A stretch of DNA of 64,000 nt from Zygnema cylindricum (taxonomy: Eukaryota > Streptophyta > Zygnematophyceae > Zygnematales > Zygnemataceae). Within the stretch, counting starts at the first letter, position 1, and every line of letters begins with the position of its first letter. The DNA lies in contig JBBHKE010001814.1 in assembly GCA_037447655.1 (NCBI GenBank), positions 397,547 through 461,546 on the forward strand, in the 5' to 3' direction. Position numbers and translations under genes: made by a program. The notes under the pieces were generated by a model. It saw nothing but the letters and a program-made list of their open reading frames with translations, did not search any database and was not told where the DNA came from. This document shows, piece after piece, positions 21,198 through 32,563 of the stretch.

Positions 21198-21859
21198 ATA
21201 AGTCCTGTTTTTTTTTTTTTTAGAGAAGTTTCTCCGTACAACTTTCAGAGCATTCGGATGTAATCGCAAATATCTTGTAACTTTAAAAAGTGAATTACGT
21301 AGACATGTAAAAAACAATGTGGCAAATGAAGTGATCCAAAAAACGAGGCGAAACTTCCCATTCGCCTTCAATTTTAGGCATCTCTCCACACACGGTATAG
21401 TTTTTGTGACTTTGTAATCTCTAAACGCCACATTGTTGATGTGGAGGCTCCCAGCACACTGTCGTACCGAGTACGCCACCAAACGCCCTTCTCTTCTCTG
21501 CTGTGTCTTTGCACTTTCCACCATCCACTTTCCCCATTCTTCCAAAAACGGATTCAAAGCATATCAACATAGTGAAATGAAACAGGGAAGGACAACAAAC
21601 ATTTATTTACAGTCTTCTATACAACATTGTATGTTCAAACTTGCATGTGATATTGGCAAATGTTGTTGGGTAATGAAAACATAATAATGCAAAGGGAGTT
21701 TAAACACATATTATGCCTCAATAACCAAAGATGTAACATGAAATAAACAAGGAAAAACTAATTGCTTAACACTGTTCATTTTCACTGTAGAACAGTTCAC
21801 AATCTGAATTGTTATGTTAATTTCAGTTTCACGCACTGTAGTTTTCCTCTCGTTTAAAA

Positions 21860-22320
21860 TTTTCTACTGCTTACAATCTGAACTAAATTCCTATTTTCAG
21901 TTTAGTACACAGTTTGAAAGTATATCATGTTTGTTTTCGGCTCATTATAACTGTTTGAACAACTTACAATCCGAACTGTATTCTTGTACTCTTTTTTTTT
22001 TACTCTTTTTTTTTTTCAAATCAGTACACGGTTTTGACACTATTTCATGGTTGTTTAGGCTCATTATAATTGTTTGAACATGTACCAATCTGAACTAAAT
22101 TTTTATTTATAGTTTAGTACACAGTTTGACAGTATATCATGGTTGTCTTCAACTCATTATAACTGTTTGAACAGCTTACAATCTGAACTGTATTCATGTA
22201 ATCTTTTGCTTTTCTCAGATCAATACACAGTTTTAACACTATTGCATGGTTGTTTTCGGCTCATTATAACAGTTTGAACTGCTTACAATCTGAACTCCAT
22301 TCTAAACATGAACTAAACAT
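21860..22320. repeat. ~97-bp tandem repeat, dimeric
   Basis: CTTACAATCTGAACT recurs at about 21869, 21962, 22082, 22177 and 22274, alternating with TAGTACACAGTTTGACA and GGCTCATTATAACTGTTTGAAC. Alternate units match better, suggesting a roughly 200-bp dimer. Confidence 0.8.
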
Positions 22321-22403
22321 TGTACTCTTCTATTTGATATATTGACATTAAATGTTGTTAAAAAAAGAAATTAAATTGAAATCGACAATTTTTTTTTATT
22401 TTA

Positions 22404-23600
22404 GGGTGCATTTATAGACGAAAGTGGAATTCATGGTATGTATGTAAACGAGATGATTCATACATGAAAGTCATTTCAGCTTCCACATTCACGAAAGTGA
22501 AAGTAACATAGATTAATTAAAAGGTGGAATTGATATATATCATAAAAACATGCCTACTCAATATTAGACAAAATGTATGGATTTTAACATTTAAAGTGGC
22601 CATTATTTTCAGGGTCGATCAAGAACAAAATAAACAATATTTGGTGATGATAATTCAAAATTTGTAACTTGTCTTGTTAACGACCATCCAAATTGTCATG
22701 AAAACATTCTTGTCGTCTATATTTGACAACCGACAATTTCGACAAATTACTCAAACGGCTATAACGAAATTGGTGGCCAACATTACATATAGGATACACT
22801 ATCGACAAACAATTGCTCAACCTCAATCAAATGGTTTGTATTATATCGAACCCAGGTCGACACATTGGGCAAAGGAGGAATTGCAACGTTATAACGATGA
22901 ACGATTTCGTCAACTTTTCCGCTTTAAAATAGATACTGTGAATTTCTTGGTTAGTGAACTACAAAATGAGTTGATCAACTTCTTTCCCCCACGGCTCCAA
23001 AACATACCTAATAGATAACTGATTGTAGAAAAACAGATTCACATTGCATTGATGCGATTAGGTCACGAAGGAGGATTGAGACGTACTTCAAAGGAGTTTG
23101 GTGTAGGAATCTCAACCGTGTGTGAAGTTTTTCAGAAGGTTATGGAGGAGATTGTTGAAATGCTACGACATTGGATTCGATGGTCGACGGAGGAAAAATT
23201 GCAAGACAAAGGATTTTTTTTTCCGAAAAAAGAGGGTTACCAAATTGTGTAGGTACTATAGATTGCACACACATTGTAACTACACTTGGGAACGACATGG
23301 ATCCGATAGACTATTACGATGAAAAAAAAAAATTCAACGGTAGTGCAGGCGGTAGTAGACCACTGAATGAGATTTATAGATATAAATTTGGGATCACTTT
23401 GATCGATTCATGACTCTAGAATTTTCAGAAGATCAAAATTGGCGGAAATTTCGAGGAAAACATGCATGCTAGCGGTGTTGTTTTCCAATAGGAAAGTACT
23501 AACATAATTTTACATACCTTGTAGGGGATGCCGGCTACGCCTTACACCCCAATTTGATAGTGCCATACCCTGGTACACAAATAACTCCATCGAAGACAGA
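22404..23600 (+). pseudogene. PIF/Harbinger transposase relic 2
   Basis: A second DDE transposase, paralogous to 13247-14333 but on the plus strand. A candidate element end TTA|GGGTGCATTTATAG is at 22401-22417. The coding part starts near 22674 and includes THWAKEELQRYNDERF, a stop at 23016 (relative 1 has Gln), and a helix-turn-helix-like LRRTSKEFGVGISTVCEVFQ. After a frameshift at the T-run near 23215 come CVGTIDCTHIV (first Asp intact), SIHDSRIF (second Asp, after another shift), and AIPWYT. Similarity ends near 23600, so the Glu-containing C-terminal third is lost. It is truncated at the opposite end from relic 1. Confidence 0.8.
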
Positions 23601-24317
23601 TAGGAAATCCATAGTGTCCCAGCCATTAACCCCAGTGCCTTCTCCATCTCCCTCATGACCTTATAGTACACCCGATGATACAAGGACTCCAACATATGTA
23701 CGTATGACTTTGATGGGTAGAAGCGCTCATGCCTCTCAAAGATCCCAATATCATCCTTGAGTCACGATGAGACAGCTGGCGATGCGATAATGAGATAACA
23801 AGTGCATTGGAGGACATATGAATGGCAATCTGTGTGAAGTTTTTTTCGTCTTTTTCTATGCCATGTTGGCACCTCCTAACCAATGAAATTGACTGCCTGC
23901 CCAGAGTCATGAGGAACATAACAAAGTAGTCTGTCTGGCTACACCCCGGCATTATATGCATTCTCTGCCCCCCTTACAGGCACTCTTCCTTCCAGAGGAT
24001 GACAGCTTGGGACGCATACATCATGTCTAGAGAGCTTGTGCTATCCGTGCGACACGGCCTATCGATAACAAAATGAAGGATTTATTAGTGTAAATGCGGG
24101 ATTAGAATGTAAAATATAAATTTAGTGGAGAGGGACGTGGGGTATTGTATACTGATCCTATAAATAGTGTTATTAACAATGCTTTTTGATTTTTGACGAG
24201 AAAAAGTCGATCATATCTGTGTTATTAACACTAACAACGATAACCAATGCAGTATCTATACGAGGATTAGTATCAATAGATGTTTTGTGTTAGGAATACG
24301 TGTCTTATGGTCTTGGA
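23601..24317. other. No recognised gene
   Basis: A minus-strand frame of 102 codons (23653-23961) and neighbouring stretches are open but match nothing I know. No repeat was found. Confidence 0.4.
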
Positions 24318-24435
24318 CTTAGGTCTTTTAGGAAGTTTAAGGGTTATTTTTAGCCTATCAAACCACGTGTCCCGCACTTAGGTCTTTTAGGAAGTTTAAG
24401 GGTTATTTTTAGCCTATCAAACCACGTGTCCCGCA
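24318..24435. repeat. 59-bp tandem duplication
   Basis: CTTAGGTCTTTTAGGAAG through CCACGTGTCCCGCA is repeated twice head to tail (24318-24376, 24377-24435), apparently without mismatch. Confidence 0.92.
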
Positions 24436-24436
24436 C

Positions 24437-24907
24437 AGGATATCCTCTAGACCTGTCGAACCATCATCAGATAGAGATGCTCAAAATCATGAGGATAGAG
24501 GAAAGGAGGGAGAGGACCTTGAGGTCTTATCTCGGCCCCATGCGATATGTACCATGGTAGAGGTCTTCCTTCAAAGTTTTCTAAAAGCTTCTAAAATCTC
24601 CCTCCCTCTCCTTCTTCCTCGCCCTGTCTTCCTACTCTCCTCCATCAAAACAGCCATAGAGCACATAAAAGTCGCATCGACAAACCTCGTATCACTGATA
24701 AGAGAAAACACAAGCGATGATCCTCTCCCAAGTATCCAATGGAGGAGACTCCGAGATCACAGGCATGAGTCTTTTTTATGGATGATCCTTAGTCCCACAG
24801 TGATCCCGGAGGTGATAAAGATACCATCTCTCAATGAGGAGGATATTGGTCGTCATCCTAAAAAAAAACCCTCAAATCGGGGCTTTGAGATGAGTAGAAA
24901 GCATTGA
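24437..24907 (+). CDS. Unassigned open frame, possible relic
   Basis: The frame is open from directly after the 59-bp duplication to the stop at 24907. The first ATG is at 24554, giving 117 codons. The composition is mixed and hydrophilic with no low-complexity bias (for example NTSDDPLPSIQWRRLRDHRH), unlike most frames around it. No domain is recognised and no splice context is obvious. It could be a transposon or gene fragment. I do not assign a function. Confidence 0.2.
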   Translation, partial: RISSRPVEPSSDRDAQNHEDRGKEGEDLEVLSRPHAICTMVEVFLQSFLKASKISLPLLLPRPVFLLSSIKTAIEHIKVASTNLVSLIRENTSDDPLPSIQWRRLRDHRHESFLWMILSPTVIPEVIKIPSLNEEDIGRHPKKKPSNRGFEMSRKH

Positions 24908-24959
24908 CTCATTGTCAAATGTCTGACGAAAGTGAGGTATTCATAGTCTAATGTGCGAT

Positions 24960-25490
24960 GATGTCCCATATTGGATGCTTAATACTTAGTATCCGGTGTC
25001 CAATTCCAAATTTATTTATTTCATATCCCAATGTCCAATGTGAGACATCCAATATCCAACATGTGATGTCCAATATCCAATGCCCAATGTCCGCTATTCA
25101 ATACCCAATGTTTGAAATTCAATGTCAATACGAGAAGCCAGACCTGCAACATGAGATGTCTGCTTAATGTTTTTAACTCAAATGTCAAATGTCCAAAGGT
25201 TGAGGTAATCAAATGTCCAATGTGGAATGTCCAATATCGATGCCTAATACCAAGTATCCAGTGTCCAATTCGAAATGTGCGCAACAAATGTCCAATGTGA
25301 GACATCCAATCTCCAACATGCGCTGTCCAATATCCAATGTCTTCCATCGATGATTAAATATCTAATGTTGATGTGAATATTGAATGTCCAATATCTGATA
25401 TACAATGTCACTGTGTGATATCTAATCTTCGATGTGGGATGTCCAATGTCCATTGCCTAAATGTCCAAAATTCAATGTCTAATGTTGAAA
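24960..25490. repeat. CCAATGTCCAATAT minisatellite
   Basis: Degenerate 10-11-bp units (TCCAATGT, CCAATATC, GAGACATCCAA) fill the interval. The larger segment with GAGACATCCAAT and CCAACATG occurs near 25040 and 25295, suggesting a roughly 250-bp duplication. It lies just downstream of the last COQ6-like exon, probably in an intron or 3' flank. Confidence 0.8.
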
Positions 25491-25505
25491 TGATTTTTTA
25501 CTCAC

Positions 25506-27828
25506 CACCAGTCGAGCACAAATATGGGTGCCGTCGCTGAGCTGGACCAATGGCCATTTCTCTTGTCCTCTCCACTCCATGGAGGATACAGAAGCCGGAG
25601 CGATGCATTTCACGTTGTCGGAAAATGTCTCCTGGAAAGACCACAAAAATACTCATAATTTTGTACCTGATTTCTTGGTCAAAATTTGATATGGGTTTGC
25701 TTATGGTTTAGCTTGGCTGTTTTGATGCAAAGGTGGAGCGAGAGGGGAGTGAGAGAGGTAGGGAAGGATAGAGAGAGATTATCATAAATTTGTGTGGTAG
25801 AAACCTGTGTCAAAACTGAATGTGATTTCACAGTCCGATAAGAAAGATGTCCAAGAAGATTGACTGTGAAAAAGTACTCAACTCTGGTTTTCCAGACCAC
25901 TTTTCTTTTTCAAAAAGAAAGTCCACAAAAATAGAACCCCCCTAAGTTTTATTACGTATGATGTTATAAATTCGATTGTACAGAAAATTTGACAAACTCT
26001 ACAAAATCACGGAGGTTAAAAACTTTGAAAAACATTAACTTTACATTCTACATTTCAAGACTTGGGCTTCCAGAAGCTGTTTTGATTATGTCACTTTTTG
26101 TGAGGAGGGTTGTGAGTCATTTAGAATCTGTAAATGGTATCAAATATTGTTCTTTGTAGCAAAAATAAGATGAATTGAAGTTAAAGAAGAAAACCAACCA
26201 TGGAAGAAAAAAAAACAAAACATAAACGTAAGAAAAGCCCAGAAAAAAAAGCCATTACAGTACCTGCAACTTTCCATGGAGAGCTGCTACAAGAACATCG
26301 TTTTCCACAACATACCTGTCCAACAAATAGAGAGAAAAAAAAAACAAGTGAAACTAAGGCATTATAAAACAAGACATAAAGATGTGTGAACACCTTTTCA
26401 ATAATAAGAACCAGTTGTAACAATGACCCATTCAACCATTTTCCCAAAATCGAAAAACATTGGTTCCATCAATTTTCAACTTGAAACTAAATTAAAGTCC
26501 GCGCTAAATGTTCATTTTTCCCAACTTACACTCTACCAGGCGCAATAAAACACTGCTATCCACTGCTAATCCACGGAATAAAAAAAATATAGACCCTTAT
26601 GGAATAAATTTTGAATCTTAATTGAAAATCTTCCATAAAAAATAATTCTATCTTTTCCTATTCTCTCACCCAAGAACAGAATGGTTGATATCTTTTGCGA
26701 CATAACGGACAAAACCACGTCCAGCGTGATCCCAAACCTGCAATCAGTTAAAACAGCAGAAACTGTTGTGAGGTAACGGAACTGCCAACAGAACAAGGAA
26801 CAAGGAGGGCCTAACTTTAGCCTTTAGACACCCACAAACACATTTTTTCCAGAATCCTTCTTGAGTTTTGATCATTTATTTGAAAAGGAGACCAGTGTTT
26901 GACTTGTTTATCTAGTGGAAAATTTGAATCAGTTTTCTCAAGAATTTGGCTCGGTAAAAAGAATAAACTATTTACCGAAATTTGCATTGCATGCAGAAAT
27001 GCCATTAGGAATATTTAAGTATATGTTAATAGTCAATACAGAAAGTCTACCTTCTTTACCTCAAACCTTTTCTTTCCAACAGTGAAAGGCATGAGAGGTA
27101 GGGAATGAAGAATGCCCAATATTGTGGCTTTAGAAATCAGAGTTTCAGAAATGCAATGGAGTATTGTGAATTTTAAAAAGTTTGACAAATGATAATAAGA
27201 GGAAACTTAACAAAACTTGAGCTTATCGAGCCTGTAAATATGCCTGTTAAAAACTCGCTCAATGGTCAATGTCAAAAAAATCATTATTCCTTGATAATAA
27301 TAATTTGAAGCTGGTTTATTCCTCTTACCATCTTTATTATTTTGTTTTGTTGCTGTTAAGCGTGTTCTTCTTTACCTTACTACTTATCACTAAATGCTCA
27401 AAATGCAATGATTAGTATTTGATGTCAAATATTCATTCTCCATCCTACTTTCTTGACAATACTTAATCGACAAGATCTATTTGACAATATTTATTTGACA
27501 GCAACTATTTCACAAGACCTATTCGTCAATACCTATTCGTCAACACCGATTTGGCAATATATATTTGACAAATCTATTCCACAACACCTATTTGACAGAA
27601 TTTATTTCATGAGATCTATTTGGCAATAAACAATAAACTTCCAAGAATGTCTTGTTATTAACATCTCTAAAATATTCTGCCATTGTAAATGCAAAAAAAC
27701 CTACATTCCTACGAGCTCCAGGTGGTTTATTCATTTGACCACATACTGACGGTACTCTAGATTCAGAAAAACTTTCGTCATTAAGTACTTTTGACCTACC
27801 TGCATTGTATCAAATGGAGAATGCGGCC
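25506..27828 (-). CDS. COQ6: COQ6-like ubiquinone-biosynthesis monooxygenase, partial (4 exons)
   Basis: Minus-strand exons with GT-AG borders and matching phases. 27800-27828 (tentative) ends PFDTMQ. 26670-26737 encodes [16 protein letters not shown] and ends in a split Gly codon. 26264-26315 completes it and encodes [17 protein letters not shown]. 25506-25631 encodes 42 residues including [19 protein letters not shown] and ends ARLV before a GTGAGT donor. Order and spacing fit COQ6, the mitochondrial FAD-dependent hydroxylase of the coenzyme Q ring: the V-W-D-x-x-G segment, the VVEN segment, then LxDGxxxxARLV before the G-A-D-G motif. The FAD-binding N-terminus and everything after ARLV were not found. 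Upstream lies LTR debris (27965-28153) and downstream a minisatellite, so this is a gene with TE-filled introns or a fragment. No stops occur within the exons. Confidence 0.7.
25641..26255. other. Intron-like DNA between COQ6 exons
   Basis: AT-rich with no recognised exon. The acceptor CTTTCCAG|G (read on minus) is at 25632-25639 and the donor at 26260-26263. Confidence 0.5.
26738..27454. other. Intron-like DNA, nothing recognised
   Basis: AT-rich DNA between the 26670-26737 exon and the minisatellite at 27455. No additional exon with supported borders was found. Confidence 0.45.
27455..27632. repeat. TATTTGACAATACC-type ~15-bp minisatellite
   Basis: About eleven degenerate units such as CTATTTGACAATA and CTATTCGTCAACACC. 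It is intronic if the COQ6 model is right. Confidence 0.75.
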
Positions 27829-27964
27829 CTTTTTCAATTTACTCGTGCAATAAACCCCCAATCCGCAAATCCGTTCAAACCTCCACATTAACTCCGGTAA
27901 TTACGTAAGCAAGCAAATACACGCACGCATATGCGAAACTGAATCTTCCAAAAACAACAATTAA

Positions 27965-28153
27965 TCCCTAGACTAATATAAATTTCCCGTAAACCTCAGG
28001 ATAGCCTAGGTAGCCATGGCTCTAGCTCCCTCTCCAATTTCTCAGTGACTGCGACAAGTTTGAGAGTTTGAGAGAGAAGTTAGAGGTAGACTGCCTCGGC
28101 TTCTTTATTTCTATTCAGACCTAGAAAATACTTAAAAACCATTAATTTCTACA
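27965..28153 (-). repeat. Copia family B LTR fragment (5' end of LTR)
   Basis: Reading leftward from 28153: TGTAGAAATTAATGG, the CTAGGTCTGAATAGAAAT block, CTTGTCGCAGTCACTGAG, and the conserved GAGCCATGGCTACC at about 28015. It matches the first ~190 bp of the LTRs at 53976 and 59366. The tRNA-like part and the rest are missing. It ends about 140 bp from the first recovered COQ6 exon. Confidence 0.8.
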
Positions 28154-28159
28154 TATTAC

Positions 28160-28393
28160 ATGCTAGACAAGGAGAATGCTGTCGACATGCTTACTAAAGC
28201 AATCGCTACTAACAAGTTACTCATATTTGCAAGAAAAGCAAGTTTAAAGGAAAGAGCGTTTTTTGAGGAGAAGAAGTTTTCTAAGGAAAAGGAGAAAGAA
28301 ATTTCTAAGTCTAAGACGAAGGAGGGAGAAAGTTCCACGACTAAAGAAAACAAAAAGAGAAAGTTGGAAATGGGTGAAGGCGAGAGCGCCTAA
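28160..28393 (+). pseudogene. Copia pol C-terminal fragment with Lys/Glu tail
   Basis: The frame opens MLDKENAVDMLTKAIATNKL, the pattern (ADMLTKAL) that ends RNase H/pol in many plant copia elements. It then continues with about 45 Lys/Glu/Ser-rich residues before a stop. RNase H catalytic motifs are absent. It belongs to a family different from the others here, whose equivalents read ADMMTKPVPSPKL. The start is arbitrary, since the fragment is truncated where the minus-strand LTR fragment ends. Confidence 0.5.
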
Positions 28394-29483
28394 ATAGTTT
28401 TGAGCGACTCATTTCCGAACCTGGACGTTCGGGAGGACCACCGAAATATTCTCGCGACAATATTGGAGCGTAGTCTCCGAACCTTATTAATTGGATGTCT
28501 GGATTTCGACAGCGTACTAATTGGAGCATTACTTCCGGACGTAATCATGCGCGTGTCGTCCACGGGGTACATCGGCAGCGGCACACTCAATGTGATTCGT
28601 TTTCTGACGAATCAATTTTTACGCAGGTGTATTTTTTTTTAAGTCTGGTCCTGTACGCTATCGTGGCACTCACTGATCGCCACGTCTGTTTTTAAACGGT
28701 CTTGTACGGACCAAATTTATGGAATAACGACGAAACTCACCTTAATGGAAGTGACGTCGAAGTACAAAATTTTCAGGACACGTACGGCGACGAATCTATC
28801 ACGCGCCGTTGGGAATTTGTTTTGTTCCCTTCGCAGCATTTTGAGGAAGCATCGCGGTCAACTACGGTCCCGGTCAAAGTTACGGAAAATCGCCACAGAA
28901 TCGAGTGGGAGTGTTGTTTTTCGTGCGACCTTGGGCAATATTCCGATTTAGCACTATACCGATTTCGGCTTCACGCGAAATCGAATCGTACCCACTTTGA
29001 TCCGTGATATTTTTAGGGTACACTATTTTGGGTGGGTACGTGTGTCAGCGCCTCTGCAGGTGCATTATTGTAGGTGCATTATTGTAGTTGTCAGATTAGA
29101 CACGTGGCGCTTTGTCATTGGACTGCCACTTAAATTCTTTGCTTGCACTTAGGCTTAAGTAGTTCATTTTCACAAGCGTAGATTACCATTCACAGAGGCA
29201 AGGAAAGTGACAAGGCTTTATTGATAGGGACAAATTGTCCAGATTTACAACTTTTGTTTTTACTCCTACTTTATAATGGATTCCTAAAAGCCTTTCCTAT
29301 CTTGTTTTACATGTGAATGCCTATTACTCTCTCTCTCTCTCCTATTTTGTCTAATTCTTTTGCACTTCGTGACGAATCTGAGTCTGGACTTGAGTTTCTT
29401 CTGCTAGATTCTACCACCGTGGTCCCAAGTTTCTTCTTGGTTACCCGAAATGGCAGACTCCGGTTTTCAGGAAAAGTATACTA
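28394..29483. other. LTR- or UTR-like DNA of unknown family
   Basis: Directly after the copia C-terminus. It contains repeated GTGCATTATTGTAG at about 29059-29090 and CACGTGG, and no domain. It may be the 3' LTR of the element that left 28160-28393, but no second copy is in the window to prove it. Frames of 60-100 codons on both strands are unconvincing. Confidence 0.3.
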
Positions 29484-30015
29484 CACCGCCAATCGCTATT
29501 AGCGTAGAAGTTTCTTTAGGGTACATGAATAATTAGTGGTTTACGCTAATTAAGAATTTAAATTTTTTGAAAAAAGCATACATTCTAATTGTTTAACAAA
29601 TTCTAATTTGGGACTTTGAAAAAAATAAATGTGGTTGCAAACATGCTTACACTAATATAGGTATTCGTACAAAATCTGACAAATCGTACACAAATCGTAC
29701 GTTCACACGGTCGAAACGTGGTTGCTGGACGAATATGTGCGAACGTGATATTTGACAACCCGATTATATCCCCTTTTTAGAGCGCACATTCTCATGCGTC
29801 CGCGGTTCCTAAAACTCATTAATTATACCTTTTCACTTAAAAAGGTACAATTTTGTACGGTCTGACACTGTCCGTACAACACACTAATTAAATGCTGACG
29901 TACTTCCGTTTTGTACGGTACTAAAAAAATAGCCCTAAATAGAGTAAAGAAAAAAATAGAATGAACTACAGTACACTAATGGAGAATAAAATAAAATAAA
30001 AAAGCGGGACGGAAT
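29484..30015. other. Orphan MITE end and AT-rich DNA
   Basis: CACCGCCAATCGCTATTAGC at 29484 matches the left end of the MITE at 50848. The following sequence shares TTAAAAAGGTAC and GTCCGTACA motifs with that MITE's interior. No right end belongs to it before the next copy begins. Confidence 0.4.
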
Positions 30016-30017
30016 TA

Positions 30018-30216
30018 CACCTTGAATCGTTATTAGCGTATAGAAATTATTAGTGTAGAGAAAAAATTAGCGTCATTCATTCTAATTTAGTGCCAGGAGA
30101 CGTGGCAGATTATGGTCCACGTCCTTAAATAGTGTAACTTATTATATTTAAGGTATCAATGTCAAAATTTTAGGGTGCCGATATAGCGTACATAAGGCTA
30201 ATAACGATTCACGGTG
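30018..30216. mobile_element. MITE with CACCTTGAATCG termini, TA duplication
   Basis: The left end CACCTTGAATCGTTATTAGC and the right end (complement of CACCGTGAATCGTTATTAGC) form terminal inverted repeats of over 20 bp. TA flanks both sides (30016-30017, 30217-30218), which suggests a Tc1/mariner-like source. Length is about 199 bp and it has no coding capacity. Confidence 0.7.
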
Positions 30217-30219
30217 TAG

Positions 30220-30742
30220 CTTTTCTATTTGTCAAAATATCAGATCGGAAAAAGTTTGATGTATATTTTCATATTTTGTCACAGGTCACACAGTATTGAA
30301 AGACTCGAAAGTAGAAACGTCGGTTTTAAAGTTTTCATACAAAATTACTAAATTAGGAATAGTTTCCACTGTCTTTTTTGTACAAAATTGAATCAAGATT
30401 GCAACAAAATTTGAATTTAGGAACGCCAGAATAGTTAGGGCGTATGTCAAATTGTCAAGTTAGGGCATATTCTCACTTTGACAATTTCTGGTCATCTTTT
30501 GTTTAGGTTATTATTCCCGATTTTTTGGTCATGTTACTGTACTTAAGGGTGCGTCTCCATGTGCCTAAGGGTATGTTTTCGCTGTACGATGTACAAAAAA
30601 GTACGAAAACCGTCCCCTTAGCCCTAAAAAATCCTTAGAAAATCCTTAAAACGTACGAAAAACATACGGAAATGTACGTCATTGTACGACATGTGTACCC
30701 AAAAACCTAGGAGTACGGATGATGTAAGGCAGCTGTACTGTA
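30220..30742. other. No gene recognised
   Basis: AT-rich. A Harbinger-like end TAA|GGGTGCGTCTCCATG is at about 30544-30561 without a visible partner. The copia fragment begins at about 30743. Confidence 0.4.
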
Positions 30743-32550
30743 AAGATGACATTCTTGCAGGTACAAATCAGACCGAAAAGGACTCGGCTGTGGAAACTCC
30801 AGTGACAACTCTACCCGAAGCGGAAGACGTGGTGGAAATTGATTCGGAATCAAGGGATAGGGGAGAAGCTGAGTTTGTTCGAAAGAATCCACGAGAACCA
30901 TCTATTCTGGCCTCATATTTTGAGGGGGGAAGGAGAAGTAGCAAAAGACTTCAAGAAAAACAGGTTAATAACAAGGTAACTAAACTATCTCATCAAGATG
31001 AACCTCAAACTTATGGAGAGGCCATCAATGATGAGATGGCCTCAATTATGGCAGCCGATACTTGGGAGCTGGTGGACTGTCCACCTAACCAAAAACCAAT
31101 CGGTTGTAAGTGGGTTTTCAAATTAAAACTAAACCCAGATAACACAATCGAGCGCTACAAGGCCCGATTAGTGGCAAAGGGATTTACACAAAAAGAGGGA
31201 ATTGACTACAAAGAAACCTTTGCCTCGGTGGTCAGATTTCCCTCCGTCCGCATACTTTTCAGCTTGGCAGCAGCGGAAGACATGGAAGTGCACCAAATGG
31301 ACATCAAGACAACCATTTTGAATGGAGAATTGGAAGAGGAGATCTTCATGCGACAACACGAAGGGTTTGTGGAGGAAGGAGAGGAGAGTAAGGTATGCGA
31401 GGTGATTAAATCTCTTTATGGTTTGAAACAGGCGGCTCGACAATGGAATAAGAAGCTTAATGAGTTTCTTACCGGTCTGGGATATATCCGGATCAGCTCA
31501 GATCACTCAATCTATGTTTTCGAAGATGAGGAAGGTTTTATATTTATTGCAATTTATGTTGATGATTTGCTAGTCTTAAGTAAATCAATGGAAAATATTA
31601 ATAAAGTGAAAACCTATCTTAACGGGAGATATGAAATGAAGGATATAGGGGAAGCAAAATATATTTTGGAAATTCAAGTAGAGAGAGACCGAAAAAGAAA
31701 AATTATAAGATTGACTCAAAAGGAAGCAATAGGGAACATGCTTGAAAAATTTCAAATGGATAAAGCTAATACTTGTACAACTCTAATGGAGTTGAAGAAG
31801 GGAAGTGAGGGGAGTGAGGAAGAAGGAGTCATAGTCTTAGACGAGGAATTATCTCCTGAAGAACAAAAGTTCATGTAGACTATTCATTACAGGCAAGTAG
31901 TGGGAAGTCTAATCTATTTTATGAATTGTACCCGGCCGGATTTAGCAGTAGCTGTAGGAGTGCTGAGTAGAAGTCTAAATGCTCCCACTAAGAGGGATTG
32001 GGAGGCAGCTAAGAGAGTCCTTAGATATTTGATAGGAAATAGGGATCTATGGTTGCATTTGGGTGGGGAGAATACTGACATCACTACTTGGAGTGATACC
32101 AGTTATGGTGATGCTCCGATGAGGAGATGCACTTCAGGATATGTATTATATGTGGGTGATGGGGCTTGCCGTTGGAGTAGCAAACAACAAAAAGTTATTG
32201 CTCAGTCCACCATGGAGGCAGAGTATATGGCCTCTTGCTCTGCTGTAAAAGAATTGATGTGGGTCAAGTCTTTGCTTGGTGAGCTTGGTCACCTTAAGAG
32301 TGGTGTGCAGAAAATTTTTTGTGATAATCAGGCAGCAATCGCTATTTCTGACAATCCTAAACATCATTTTAAAGCTAAACACATGGACATAAGACTCAGC
32401 TTTGTTAGAGAGAAAGTAGAAAACAAAATAATCAGCTTAGAGTACCGACCAGATAGTGAGATGGTAGCATATATGATGACTAAACTTGTGCCTTCCCTTA
32501 AGCTAATTTTCTGCAGGGAAAAGTGTGGTCTGAAATTAAAGATTGACTAG
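30743..32550 (+). pseudogene. pol: Copia pol, 5'-truncated: RT and RNase H (element K)
   Basis: Similarity to element B begins abruptly at AAGATGACATTCTTGCAGG, inside the integrase/RT linker. The reverse transcriptase has [43 protein letters not shown] (an Ala for the usual Pro) and IYVDDLLVLSKS. Compared with G and B, about twelve residues around PERNRWKTA are deleted just before INDEMASI. A TAG at 31876-31878 follows EQKFM, where relatives have Gln. RNase H continues from 31879 with TTWSDTSYGD, STMEAEYMA, CDNQAAIAI and KAKHMDIRLSFVREKV to the stop at 32550. Gag, protease and integrase are missing. Confidence 0.9.
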
Positions 32551-32563
32551 AAAATAAGGGGAG

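Noticed and set aside
24958-25453. Paired 60-108-codon frames on both strands
   Set aside because: They fall in the CCAATGTCC minisatellite.
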